From positions 1-64,000 of the forward strand of contig CAUHNW010000002.1 of NCBI GenBank assembly GCA_959607825.1: DNA of 64,000 nucleotides, given 5' to 3'. The position numbers were made by a program, and so were the translations under genes. Shown one piece after another: positions 8,826 to 17,328 of the stretch. Position 1 is the first letter of the stretch. Every line of letters begins with the position of its first letter. Origin of the DNA: HGM13006 sp900757695 (lineage in GTDB: Bacteria; Bacillota; Clostridia; Oscillospirales; Oscillospiraceae). The notes below the pieces were generated by a model. That model was not told where the DNA came from, searched no databases, and saw only the letters and a program-made list of their open reading frames with translations.

Positions 8826-9155
8826 ATGACGGTAAAAGAACTGACAGAGGCACTGAAGCTGAAAGCCTTTTATGTAGAGGAAGAGGAGCGGGAGATCGAA
8901 ACGGTCTACTGCGGCGATCTTTTGAGCTGGGTCATGGGGCGCTGTCCTGCCGATGCGGCATGGATCACCATTATGTCCAATCAGAATGTGGCGGCGGTGG
9001 CAGTGCTCTGTGATACGGCCTGCATCATTCTGTCCGAAAATGTCCAGCCCGATGCGGAGCTGCTGGAGCGGGCGGAAAAGCAGGGGGTCACGCTGCTGGG
9101 CAGTGAACTGGATGAGTATCAGCTCTGCTGGCGCATGAAGGAACTGCTGGGATGA
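8826..9155 (+). CDS. DRTGG-domain protein (second of two)
   Basis: A 109-residue soluble protein with the same organisation as the DRTGG protein at 6728-7069 (opening VKELTEALKLK, central YCGDLLSWVMG, hydrophobic VAAVAVLCDTACIILSEN strand pair, C-terminal helix), although identity between the two is low. The start at 8826 follows GAAAGGAG. Its end overlaps the PHP gene by 4 bases (ATGA), indicating coupling. Two divergent DRTGG proteins flanking the HydA-like gene suggests that they form a heteromeric partner for it or for the PHP protein; no function is established. Confidence 0.72.
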   Translation: MTVKELTEALKLKAFYVEEEEREIETVYCGDLLSWVMGRCPADAAWITIMSNQNVAAVAVLCDTACIILSENVQPDAELLERAEKQGVTLLGSELDEYQLCWRMKELLG

Positions 9156-9880
9156 AGGTCTACTATGACCTCCATATGCATTCCTGCCTGTCCCCCTGCG
9201 GAGCGGACGATATGACCCCAAACAATCTGGTGCATATGGCAGCGCTGGCGGGGCTTCAGGTGATCGCTCTTTCGGACCACAATACTACCCGGAATGTTCC
9301 GGCGGCGGCAGCGGTTGGAAAGGAAGCGGGGGTGCTGGTGGTCCCGGCCATGGAGCTTACCACCAAGGAGGATATCCATGTGCTGTGCCTGCTGCCGGAT
9401 TTAGAGGCGGCGGAGTCCCTGCGGCAGTATGTCTATCCAAGGCTGCCCCAGCGGAAGAACCGGCCAAAAGTCTTTGGACATCAATATGTGATGAATGAGA
9501 AGGACGAGATTTTGGAGGAAGAGCCGCAGCTGCTGTCCTTTGGTTCCTCCATCGGCATTTATGAAGCGAAGGCGCTGCTGGAGCGGTTCGGCGGCTTTGC
9601 GGTTCCGGCGCATATTGACCGGGCCAGCTATTCACTGATTGGGGTGATGGGCCTTGTGGATCCGGAAATGGGCTTTACCGTCTATGAGACCACCCCAGGC
9701 TGTGACCGGCAGAAGCTCATGGAGCAGTATCATTTTTCCGGCGGCTTTCTGTCCAACTCCGATGCCCATGATCTCATTGCCATCCCGGATGCCAGCCGTA
9801 CGCTGGAAATTCCGGAGCTGACGCCCCAGGGGGTCATTGCGGGGGTAAGAGCGCTGGGAGAAAAGAAGCTGAGCGTATAA
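9152..9880 (+). CDS. PHP-domain metal-dependent phosphoesterase
   Basis: A 242-residue stand-alone PHP protein, predicted to hydrolyse a phosphoester using two or three divalent metals. Metal-ligand motifs are present in order: DLHMHSCLSPCG (residues 6-17), ALSDHNT (about 39-45), an acidic PAMELTT segment, VPAHIDRASYS, and C-terminal SNSDAHDL. The substrate may be a nucleotide, nucleic acid or small phosphorylated metabolite such as 3',5'-bisphosphate nucleotides, but cannot be assigned. It is translationally coupled to the second DRTGG gene and is the last gene of the HydA-like cluster, so it may be the output enzyme of that system (inference). Confidence 0.85.
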   Translation: MKVYYDLHMHSCLSPCGADDMTPNNLVHMAALAGLQVIALSDHNTTRNVPAAAAVGKEAGVLVVPAMELTTKEDIHVLCLLPDLEAAESLRQYVYPRLPQRKNRPKVFGHQYVMNEKDEILEEEPQLLSFGSSIGIYEAKALLERFGGFAVPAHIDRASYSLIGVMGLVDPEMGFTVYETTPGCDRQKLMEQYHFSGGFLSNSDAHDLIAIPDASRTLEIPELTPQGVIAGVRALGEKKLSV

Positions 9881-9915
9881 GCATAATAGAAGCGTGAGAG
9901 AAGAAAGGAAAAACC

Positions 9916-11667
9916 ATGTCGATTTTTAAGCGGTTTGTATCCTACTATAGGCCATACCGGCATCTATTTTATCTGGACTGCCTCTGTGCGATGGTGCTTT
10001 GCATCATTGACCTGAGCTTTCCGCAGATCCTCCGGTGGCTGCCGGAGGGGCTGTTTTCCGGCAGTGCCGAGTCCATTATGAAGGCCCTGCGGTGGCTGCT
10101 GCCGGCGCTGCTGCTGTGGTATCTGCTGCGGGCCCTGTGCCAGTTCTATGTGACCTCCTACGGCCACTGCATGGGCACCCGTATGGAGACGGATATGCGG
10201 CAGGATCTTTTTGACAAGTATATGTCCCTGTCCTATTCCTACTATGACCGGAACAACACCGGCGAGATGATGTCCCGGCTGGTCAGTGATCTGTTTGATA
10301 TCTCCGAGCTGGCACACCATGGCCCGGAAAACCTGCTGATGTGCTCCATTAAAATCATCGGCAGCTTTATTCTGCTGCTGTGGGTCAATGTGCCAATGAC
10401 TATGCTGCTGCTGGCGGTGACTGCGGTGCTGGTGGCCTTTACGATTTTCCGGCAGCTGAGTATGCGCCGGATCTTTACGGAGAACCGGGAGCGCATTGCG
10501 GATGTCAATGCCGGGGTGCAGAATTCTCTGGCCGGAATCCGGGTGGTAAAGACCTTTGCGGTGGAGCAGGGGGAAATGGACAATTTCCGGGAATCCAATG
10601 GGCGGTATCGGAAATCCAAGGAAAAGAGCTATATGGCCATGGGCATCTTTCACGGGGGAAGCAACTTCCTTCAGGGCATGCTCTATGTGGTGACACTGAT
10701 ATCCGGCGGCTTCTTCATTGCCCACGGGAGCCTGACCTATAATGACCTTGCCATCTATGCGCTGTATATCGGAATTTTCATTACCCCCATCGGTCAGCTT
10801 ATGGACTTTACGGAGATGCTCCAGAAGGGCTATGCGGGCTTTAAGCGCTTTGCGCAGATCATGGAGACAGAGCCGGAGATTCGGGAAAAGCCCGATGCAG
10901 TGGAGCTGAAGGATGTAAAGGGGGAGATCCAATATCGGGACGTTTCCTTCTCCTACGATGAGAAGGAACAGGTGCTGGAGCACCTAAATGTGGAGATCCC
11001 GGCAGGAAAGACCTGCGCATTGGTAGGGCCCTCCGGCGGCGGCAAGACCACCATCTGCTCGCTGCTCCCACGGTTTTATGATGTTACAGGCGGCGGCATT
11101 CTGGTGGACGGGCACGATGTCCGGGACCTTCGGCTGAAAAGCCTTCGGCAGGCCATTGGCATTGTGCAGCAGGATGTGTATATCTTTGCGGGCTCCATCC
11201 GGGAGAACATTGCCTATGGAAAAAAGAATGCCACCCAGCAGGAGATCGAGGAGGCGGCCAGAAACGCCAATATCCATGACTTTATTATGGGGCTGGAGGA
11301 TGGCTACGATACCTATGTGGGAGAGCGGGGCACCCGCCTCTCCGGCGGACAGAAGCAGCGCATTGCCATTGCCCGGGTGTTCCTGAAGAATCCGCCGATC
11401 CTGATTCTGGACGAAGCCACCTCGGCACTGGACAACGAGTCGGAAAAGCACATTCAGGAGGCGCTGGATCGGCTCAGCGTGGGCAGAACCACCATTGTCA
11501 TTGCCCACCGCCTTTCCACCATTCGCACGGCGGAGAAGATCATTGTAATCGATGAGGGGCATGTAAAGGAGCAGGGCAACCACCATGAGCTCATGGAGCG
11601 GGGCGGCATCTATGCCCGATATTTCAATATGCAGTTTGAGGGTCTGGATATCCAGATGAACGCCTGA
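9916..11667 (+). CDS. ABC exporter, fused membrane and ATPase domains
   Basis: A 583-residue half-transporter that would work as a homodimer or heterodimer in the cytoplasmic membrane. Six transmembrane segments occupy about residues 15-310. The ATPase domain follows with Walker A GPSGGGKTT, Q-loop QQDVYIF, signature RLSGGQKQR, Walker B ILILDEATSALD and the H-loop IAHRLST. Such proteins export lipids, peptides or drugs; the substrate is not predictable. It starts 36 bases after the PHP gene with an AAAGG site, so it may be read from the same promoter, and it ends at a strong terminator shared with the convergent amino acid transporter operon. Confidence 0.9.
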   Translation: MSIFKRFVSYYRPYRHLFYLDCLCAMVLCIIDLSFPQILRWLPEGLFSGSAESIMKALRWLLPALLLWYLLRALCQFYVTSYGHCMGTRMETDMRQDLFDKYMSLSYSYYDRNNTGEMMSRLVSDLFDISELAHHGPENLLMCSIKIIGSFILLLWVNVPMTMLLLAVTAVLVAFTIFRQLSMRRIFTENRERIADVNAGVQNSLAGIRVVKTFAVEQGEMDNFRESNGRYRKSKEKSYMAMGIFHGGSNFLQGMLYVVTLISGGFFIAHGSLTYNDLAIYALYIGIFITPIGQLMDFTEMLQKGYAGFKRFAQIMETEPEIREKPDAVELKDVKGEIQYRDVSFSYDEKEQVLEHLNVEIPAGKTCALVGPSGGGKTTICSLLPRFYDVTGGGILVDGHDVRDLRLKSLRQAIGIVQQDVYIFAGSIRENIAYGKKNATQQEIEEAARNANIHDFIMGLEDGYDTYVGERGTRLSGGQKQRIAIARVFLKNPPILILDEATSALDNESEKHIQEALDRLSVGRTTIVIAHRLSTIRTAEKIIVIDEGHVKEQGNHHELMERGGIYARYFNMQFEGLDIQMNA

Positions 11668-11672
11668 AAAAA

Positions 11673-11714
11673 ATCCCCTGCGCACGGTTTGTGTACGCAG
11701 GGGATCGCTTTTTT
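11673..11714. terminator. Bidirectional intrinsic terminator
   Basis: A 10-bp outer stem (11673-11682 with 11696-11705), extended by inner pairs, is followed by CGCTTTTTT on the plus strand and by TTTTTT on the minus strand. It ends both the ABC exporter and the arginine/amino acid transporter transcript. Confidence 0.9.
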
Positions 11715-11715
11715 G

Positions 11716-12438
11716 TTAAAGAACCTTGGACAGGAAGGACTGGGTGCGGGGGTTCTGGGGATTCCCGAAGATCTCCTCCGGGGTGCCGGATTCCTGCACG
11801 ATGCCGCCGTCCATAAACAGGACACGGTTTGCCACCTCCCGGGCAAAGCCCATCTCATGGGTGACGACCACCATGGTCATGCCCTCTTCGGCCAGCTGCT
11901 TCATGACTTCCAGCACCTCACCGACCATTTCGGGGTCCAGCGCAGAGGTGGGCTCGTCAAAGAGCATAACCTCCGGATGCATGGCCAGCGCCCGGACAAT
12001 GGCGATGCGCTGCTTCTGTCCGCCGGAGAGCTGAGAGGGGTAGGAGGCGGCTTTGTCCTCCAGACCGACCCGCTTCAGAAGCACCATGGCTTCATCCTGT
12101 GCCTCGGACTTGGTCTTTAGCTTCAGCCGTACCGGAGCCAGCGTCATGTTGTCCAGAATGCTGAGGTTGTTAAACAGGTTGAAGTGCTGGAATACCATGC
12201 CCATCTTCTGCCGCATTGCATTGATGTTGGTTTTGGGATCGGTCATGGAAACACCGGAAAAAATGATCTCACCGGAGGTGGGAATCTCCAGCATGTTCAG
12301 GCACCGGAGGAATGTGGATTTACCGGAGCCGGATGGCCCGATGACGACTACCTTTTCCCCTTTGTTGATGTGCTCGTTGATGCCGTTGAGCACATTCAGG
12401 GTTCCAAAGCTTTTATGAAGATCTTTGATATCAATCAC
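11716..12438 (-). CDS. Polar amino acid ABC transporter, ATP-binding subunit (GlnQ/ArtM type)
   Basis: A 240-residue ATPase that powers amino acid import. Walker A GPSGSGKST, Q-loop VFQHFNLF, signature LSGGQKQR, Walker B VMLFDEPTSALD and the H-loop VVVTHE are intact, and the length and the DPEMVGEVLEVMKQLA segment are typical of the polar amino acid uptake family (PAAT). It overlaps the permease gene by 8 bases. The operon lies directly downstream of argF and under an ARG-box-like operator, so arginine, ornithine or another basic amino acid is the likely substrate; this rests on context, not on the ATPase itself. Confidence 0.92.
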   Translation of the reverse strand: MIDIKDLHKSFGTLNVLNGINEHINKGEKVVVIGPSGSGKSTFLRCLNMLEIPTSGEIIFSGVSMTDPKTNINAMRQKMGMVFQHFNLFNNLSILDNMTLAPVRLKLKTKSEAQDEAMVLLKRVGLEDKAASYPSQLSGGQKQRIAIVRALAMHPEVMLFDEPTSALDPEMVGEVLEVMKQLAEEGMTMVVVTHEMGFAREVANRVLFMDGGIVQESGTPEEIFGNPQNPRTQSFLSKVL

Positions 12439-13144
12439 TGGCGCGCAGCCTCCTTTCCAGCAGTCCCATAAGACCGGAGAGTATCATGACCAGGGCCAGA
12501 TACATGACGGCAATACCCACATAGGGCATAAACGCCTGATAGGTTTTGCCCTGTATCAGCTGTGCGGCCTTGGTGAGATCCCGGAGGCCGATGACGGTGA
12601 CGATGGAGGTGTCCTTCAGCAGGGTGATGAGCTCATTGCCCAGTGCGGGAAGAATATTTTTGACAGCCTGGGGAATGACCACGAAGCGCATGGTGGTGGC
12701 GTAGGGAAGGCCAAGGGAACGGCCTGCCTCCATCTGACCCTTGTCGATGGACATAATGCCGCCGCGAATGATCTCGGATACATAGGCACCGGAGTTGATG
12801 CCAAAGGTCAGCATGGCCACGGCAATCTGATTCCGGGTGCTGGCAAAGATAACAAAGTACATAATCAGCAGCTGAACCATAATTGGTGTGCCGCGGATGA
12901 CCGTGGTGTAGATCTGACAGATTACATTGAGCACGCCCAGCACCGGGTTCTTCCGGCCGGGGCGCTGCTGGTCATGGGTGGTTCGCACCACAGCGACCAG
13001 AATGCCCAGAATAATACCAAGCACCAGCGCTATGGCCGCGACCTGAAGCGTGACGCCGATGCCCTTGAGATACAAAAGCCAGCGGTCGCCTTCCAGAAAG
13101 CTCTGGGAAAAATCGTCCTTCAGGCCGGAGAAAAATTCCGCCAT
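12431..13144 (-). CDS. Polar amino acid ABC transporter, permease
   Basis: A 237-residue inner-membrane permease of the HisM/GlnP family, with about five transmembrane segments and the cytoplasmic coupling loop EAGRSLGLPYATTMRFVVIPQA (EAA motif, about residues 140-161). ATG at 13144 is preceded by AGGAG. It lies between the binding protein gene and the ATPase gene, which it overlaps by 8 bases; a stem-loop precedes it, so expression may be lower than that of the binding protein. Confidence 0.92.
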   Translation of the reverse strand: MAEFFSGLKDDFSQSFLEGDRWLLYLKGIGVTLQVAAIALVLGIILGILVAVVRTTHDQQRPGRKNPVLGVLNVICQIYTTVIRGTPIMVQLLIMYFVIFASTRNQIAVAMLTFGINSGAYVSEIIRGGIMSIDKGQMEAGRSLGLPYATTMRFVVIPQAVKNILPALGNELITLLKDTSIVTVIGLRDLTKAAQLIQGKTYQAFMPYVGIAVMYLALVMILSGLMGLLERRLRASD

Positions 13145-13186
13145 TGTGTTGCTCCTCTCTTGTGATCCTTGTGGTTGGGGTACAGG

Positions 13187-13213
13187 AAAAATGGGGCGGT
13201 TGCCCGCCCCATT
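13187..13213 (-). terminator. Intercistronic attenuator-like terminator
   Basis: On the minus strand, a 10-bp GC-rich stem (13190-13199 with 13204-13213) is followed by TTTTT. It stands between the binding-protein and permease genes, a common way to keep the binding protein in excess. Confidence 0.75.
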
Positions 13214-13228
13214 TCCAAAGATACGTTT

Positions 13229-14134
13229 TTATTCCGCCTTGATGTACTTGTCCAGAATGGACTGTACGGTGCCATCATCGATGAGCTCCTTCAGGGCGTT
13301 GTTCACTGCATCCCGGAGAGCGGTGTTGTCCTTGCTGACACCAATGGCATAATCCTCAGTGACATACTCGGTGTCCAGAATCTTCAGGCCATCGTTCTGC
13401 GCAACGAACTCCTGGGCAGGCTGGCTGTCAATAACAACAGCGTCAACCTTGCCGCTAAGCAGTGCCTGGATGGCGTTGGCGCCATTGGGGAAAGCGGTGA
13501 CCATATCCTCGCCGTAATCGTCAGAGCAGTAGATGTAGCCGGTGGTGGACTCCTGGCAGCCAATCAGCTTGCCCTGAAGATCATCAATGGACTTGATGTC
13601 GGAGTCGTTCGGAACAATAACGACCTGAACGCCGGTGGCGTAGGTGTCGGAGAAGTCAAGGTTCTGCTTCCGCTCATCGGTGACAGTCATGCCGGCCATG
13701 GCGATGTCGGACTTGCCGGTCTGTACGGAGGTGATGATGGAGCCGAAGTCCATATCGTCGACCACCAGCTCAAGACCCAGCTTTTCTGCGATCTTACCGG
13801 CGATCTCTACGTCGATGCCTTCAAAGCTGCCGTCATCGGCAACCATCTCATAGGGAGGGAAGGCGGCGTTGGTGGCCGTATGGAGCTTGCCGTCTTCAAC
13901 AACGGTGAAGTCACCGGCAGCAGCCTCGGTTTCGGCAGCGGAAGCCACAGCCTCAGCAGCGGAAGCCTCGGGGGCAGCAGCCTCGGGAGCGGCGGTCTCG
14001 GCAGCGGCAGTCTCCTCAGCGGGAGCGCTGTCCTTGGCGGATGCAGGGGCAGAGGAAGCAGCGGAGTCGCCGCAGCCTGCCAGCATAGAAAGGCACAGAG
14101 CACAGCTCAGCGCCATGGCAAAAAACTTTTTCAT
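13229..14134 (-). CDS. Polar amino acid ABC transporter, substrate-binding lipoprotein
   Basis: A 301-residue exported lipoprotein. The signal peptide ends in a lipobox LAGC (Cys at residue 21), followed by an unusual linker (about 22-75) made almost only of Ala, Glu, Pro and Ser, and then a type-2 periplasmic-binding fold starting near residue 77 with ATNAAFPPYEM and FEGIDVEIA. The segment GMTVTDERKQNLDFSDTY is characteristic of the family. It is the first gene of a three-gene importer. An extended -10 promoter and an ARG-box-like sequence lie upstream, suggesting control by arginine; the specific amino acid bound is not proven. Confidence 0.92.
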   Translation of the reverse strand: MKKFFAMALSCALCLSMLAGCGDSAASSAPASAKDSAPAEETAAAETAAPEAAAPEASAAEAVASAAETEAAAGDFTVVEDGKLHTATNAAFPPYEMVADDGSFEGIDVEIAGKIAEKLGLELVVDDMDFGSIITSVQTGKSDIAMAGMTVTDERKQNLDFSDTYATGVQVVIVPNDSDIKSIDDLQGKLIGCQESTTGYIYCSDDYGEDMVTAFPNGANAIQALLSGKVDAVVIDSQPAQEFVAQNDGLKILDTEYVTEDYAIGVSKDNTALRDAVNNALKELIDDGTVQSILDKYIKAE

Positions 14135-14198
14135 GATAAAATCATCCCTTCAACGCATGGAATGCACCGTTCGGAGCATATCCACTTTTATGTGCTTT

Positions 14199-14253
14199 AT
14201 TATAGCATTTTTCAAGGAAAACGGCACAAATATTCAAGATATTCATGTATACA
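14199..14253 (-). promoter_or_regulatory. Extended -10 promoter with ARG-box-like operator
   Basis: On the minus strand, TGCTATAAT (the -10 hexamer at 14199-14204, with the extended TG) lies about 65 bases upstream of the binding-protein gene; no good -35 is visible. Just upstream (14231-14253) is CATGAATATCTTGAATATT, which resembles the ArgR/AhrC consensus of the type CATGAATAAAAATTCAAG. It may allow the transporter to be controlled by arginine independently of the upstream arg genes. Confidence 0.6.
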
Positions 14254-14314
14254 TACGAATTTTCCATATTCTATACAAAAATTTTTAATAGATTACAGGA
14301 ATACATGGTCAAAA

Positions 14315-15226
14315 TTAACCCATGAGCATGGTCAGAACGGCCTTCTGGGCGTGGAGACGATTCTCTGCCTCCTCAAAAATCACGTCTGCATGGGACTCAA
14401 ATACCTCATCGGTGATCTCCAGCCCACGGCGGGCGGGCAGACAGTGGAGCACCAGACAGTCCGGCGCTGCCTTTTGCAGCAGGGCACTGTTTACCTGATA
14501 GGTGCCCGAGAACACGTTGGTGCGTGTCTCCTGCTGGGCCTCCTGTCCCATGGAGGTCCAGACATCGGTGTAGACGACAGTAGCGCCCTCTGCGGCCTCT
14601 GCCGGATCACGAAGCAGACGGAACTTGTCGCCGTAGCTCCGGGCAAAGTCCAGAATCACCTTGGGTGGCTCATAGCCCTCCGGGCAGGCCACGGAGATCT
14701 GCATGCCGGTTTTCAGACAGCCCACGATCAGACTGGAGCAGACGTTGTTGCCGTCGCCAATGAAGCAGAGGTGCTGCTCCTCCAAAATCGGATCCCGTTC
14801 CCGCAGGGTCATCAGATCCCCCAATACCTGACAGGGATGGGCGAAGTCCGTCATGCCGTTGATCACCGGGACGGTGGCATGGGCGGCCAGCGCCTCGATT
14901 TCGTCCTGCTGGTAGGTACGGATCATAATGCCGTCGCAGTAGCGGCTGAGGGTGCGGGCAGTGTCCTGAATTGGCTCGCCACGGCCGATTTGCGTATCGG
15001 CGGCGGTCAGGTACATGGCATGGCCCCCCAGCTGGAACATTCCGGTCTCAAAGGAGGCACGGGTGCGGGTGGAGTTTTTTGCAAAGATCATTGCCAGCGT
15101 TTTCCCGGCCAGACGGCTGTGCGTAATTCCGTGGCGTACATCGTATTTCAGCTGATCCGCCAGATCGAGGATCTCAAAGATATCCTCGGTGGAGAGATCC
15201 AGCAGCTTTAACAGGTCTTTTTTCAT
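14315..15226 (-). CDS. argF: Ornithine carbamoyltransferase
   Basis: Makes citrulline from ornithine and carbamoyl phosphate in arginine synthesis. The 303-residue protein has the carbamoyl-phosphate site STRTR (about residues 52-56), HPCQ (about 129-132), and the ornithine-loop HCLPARRG (about 265-272), all characteristic of OTCase. ATG at 15226 follows AAGGAG. The gene sits 12 bases after argD and is the last arg biosynthetic gene of the minus-strand block; no terminator is evident after it, so transcripts may run on into the amino acid transporter. Confidence 0.95.
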   Translation of the reverse strand: MKKDLLKLLDLSTEDIFEILDLADQLKYDVRHGITHSRLAGKTLAMIFAKNSTRTRASFETGMFQLGGHAMYLTAADTQIGRGEPIQDTARTLSRYCDGIMIRTYQQDEIEALAAHATVPVINGMTDFAHPCQVLGDLMTLRERDPILEEQHLCFIGDGNNVCSSLIVGCLKTGMQISVACPEGYEPPKVILDFARSYGDKFRLLRDPAEAAEGATVVYTDVWTSMGQEAQQETRTNVFSGTYQVNSALLQKAAPDCLVLHCLPARRGLEITDEVFESHADVIFEEAENRLHAQKAVLTMLMG

Positions 15227-15238
15227 ATGCGCTGCTCC

Positions 15239-16417
15239 TTATGCCCCCAGAACCGATGCCATGATGGAAAGTCCCTCATCAATCTCGGCCTGCGAAATGG
15301 TCAGCGGCGGCAGAAGCCGGATGGTGCTGTGACCGGCAGTCAGGCAGAGAAGACCCTTGTCCCGCATGGCGCTGACCTTGGCGGCATAGCCCTCATGATC
15401 GGTGAGTGCAACGCCCAGCATCAGACCCATGCCCCGGACTTCTTTCACGCCGGGCATAGCAGAGATCTTTTCTTTCATATACTGACCCTTCTTCTTTACA
15501 TCGGCCAGAAGCGTATCATCCAGCTGCTCCAGCACGGAAAGTCCGCCTGCACAGCAGATGGGGTTGCCGCCGAAGGTGGTGGCATGGGTGCCGGGGGTCA
15601 GCACATGCTCTGTTTTCTCTGCGGCCATGATGCCGGCCAGCGGCAGACCGCCGCCGATGCCCTTGGCAAAGGAGACCACATCGGGGAGGATGCCATACTC
15701 CTGGAAGCAGAAGAGACTACCGGTACGGCCAATGCCGGTCTGTACTTCGTCGACAGCCAGCAGCCAGTCCTTTTCCTGACAAAGGGCCTGCAGGGCGTTT
15801 ACATAATCCTGATCCAGCGGAAGAACGCCGCCCTCGCCCTGAATAAGCTCCACCATGACGGCGCAAACGGTGCCGTCATCCAGTGCACGAATGGCGTCCA
15901 GATCGTTGGGGGCTGCATACTGGAAGCCCTCGGTAAAGGGGAAGAAGTACTGATGGAACACATCCTGCCCGGTGGCGGTCAGGGTGGTGATGGTGCGGCC
16001 ATGGAAGGAGTCCCGCAGGGTGATGATGGTGCTTCTGCCGCTGCCGTACTTGTCGTAGGAATACTTCCGGCAGAGCTTGATCATGCCCTCGTTGGCCTCG
16101 CCGCCGCCATTGGCAAAGAAGGCACGCTTCATGCCGGTGCGGCTGGTAAGCTGATGAGCCAGCTCGATATAGGGGGCGGTGTAGAAGAGATTGGAGGCAT
16201 GGGCCAGCTTGGCGGCCTGAGCGGAAATGGCCTCCAGCCATTTCTTGTTGCCGTAGCCCAGGCAGTTTACGCCGATGCCGGAGGTAAAATCGATATATTT
16301 CTTTCCCTCGGGGGAATAGAGGCAGGCGCCCTCGCCGTGGTCAATGGCCACGGGAAAACGGCCATAGGTCTGCATGACGCACTGGGCGTCTAAATTCATC
16401 AGTTCATTGCTTGTCAT
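15239..16417 (-). CDS. argD: Acetylornithine aminotransferase
   Basis: PLP-dependent enzyme converting N-acetylglutamate semialdehyde to N-acetylornithine with glutamate as amino donor. Class-III aminotransferase features include FTSGIGVNCLGY near the N-terminus, SFHGRT (about 137-142), the LLAVDEVQTGIGRTG PLP segment (about 210-224) and the Schiff-base lysine in FAKGIGGGLPL. The start at 16417 was preferred over an ATG three codons upstream because the AAAGG site abuts the upstream one. Spacing to argB and argF is 23 and 12 bases, so the genes are cotranscribed. Confidence 0.95.
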   Translation of the reverse strand: MTSNELMNLDAQCVMQTYGRFPVAIDHGEGACLYSPEGKKYIDFTSGIGVNCLGYGNKKWLEAISAQAAKLAHASNLFYTAPYIELAHQLTSRTGMKRAFFANGGGEANEGMIKLCRKYSYDKYGSGRSTIITLRDSFHGRTITTLTATGQDVFHQYFFPFTEGFQYAAPNDLDAIRALDDGTVCAVMVELIQGEGGVLPLDQDYVNALQALCQEKDWLLAVDEVQTGIGRTGSLFCFQEYGILPDVVSFAKGIGGGLPLAGIMAAEKTEHVLTPGTHATTFGGNPICCAGGLSVLEQLDDTLLADVKKKGQYMKEKISAMPGVKEVRGMGLMLGVALTDHEGYAAKVSAMRDKGLLCLTAGHSTIRLLPPLTISQAEIDEGLSIMASVLGA

Positions 16418-16440
16418 AGGTATCATCCTTTCTGCGGGGA

Positions 16441-17304
16441 TCAGTAGATCATGGTGCCGACGCCTGCGTCGGTGAGCAGCTCGATGAGCACAGAGTGCTC
16501 AATACGCCCATCGAGAATATGGGCGCGGCTGACGCCTCGTCGTACAGCCTCCACACAGCACTGGATCTTGGGGATCATGCCGCCCTTGATGATCCCTTCC
16601 TTTACAAGAACGGGAACCTCCGATACGCGGCACTTGGAGATCAGGGTGTCGGGGTCGTTTACATCCCGCAGTAATCCCAACACATCGGTGAGGATCACCA
16701 GCTTCTCGGCCCCCAGACCTGCGGCTACCTGCGCCGCAGCGGTATCGGCGTTGATGTTGTAGCACTTTGCGCCGTCGGCACCGGCTGCCACAGAGGAAAT
16801 GACAGGGATATATCCGGCGGCCAGCACATCCAGAATGGGCTGGCAGTTGACGTTTGTGATATCCCCCACAAAGCCGTAGTCAAAGCCGTCGCCGGACTTT
16901 TTGACGGCCTCCAGCATCCGGCCATCCATGCCGCACAGGCCCATGGCCTTGCCGCCGTAGGCGTCGATGAGGGAGACCAGATCCTTGCTGACCTTGCCGC
17001 AGAGAACCTGCTGGACGATGTCCATGGTCTCCTCGTCGGTATAGCGGAGGCCGTTGACAAATACGCCTTCCTTGCCGATCTTTTTCAGCATGGAGGAGAT
17101 CTCCGGGCCGCCGCCGTGCACCACCACCACCTGAATGCCCACCTGATGCAGAAGGACGATGTCAGAAAGCACGGCACGGCGCAGATTTTCGCTGATCATG
17201 GCGTTGCCGCCGTATTTTACCACAACAATTTTCCCGGAATACTGCTGGATATAAGGAAGGGCTTCGTTTAATACCTTGGCCCGATCCATAATACTAAGAC
17301 TCAT
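16441..17304 (-). CDS. argB: Acetylglutamate kinase
   Basis: Phosphorylates N-acetylglutamate, the second step of the acetylated arginine pathway. The 287-residue length is normal; VVVKYGGNAM (residues ~26-35) and VVVHGGGPE (about 58-66) form the phosphate and substrate loops and LTDVLGLL is the nucleotide-binding strand. An N-terminal helix (about residues 6-20) before the kinase fold is of the kind found in arginine-inhibited hexameric enzymes, which would suit feedback regulation; this is inference. Confidence 0.95.
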   Translation of the reverse strand: MSLSIMDRAKVLNEALPYIQQYSGKIVVVKYGGNAMISENLRRAVLSDIVLLHQVGIQVVVVHGGGPEISSMLKKIGKEGVFVNGLRYTDEETMDIVQQVLCGKVSKDLVSLIDAYGGKAMGLCGMDGRMLEAVKKSGDGFDYGFVGDITNVNCQPILDVLAAGYIPVISSVAAGADGAKCYNINADTAAAQVAAGLGAEKLVILTDVLGLLRDVNDPDTLISKCRVSEVPVLVKEGIIKGGMIPKIQCCVEAVRRGVSRAHILDGRIEHSVLIELLTDAGVGTMIY

Positions 17305-17328
17305 TGGATTTACCTTCTTTTCCGGGAA

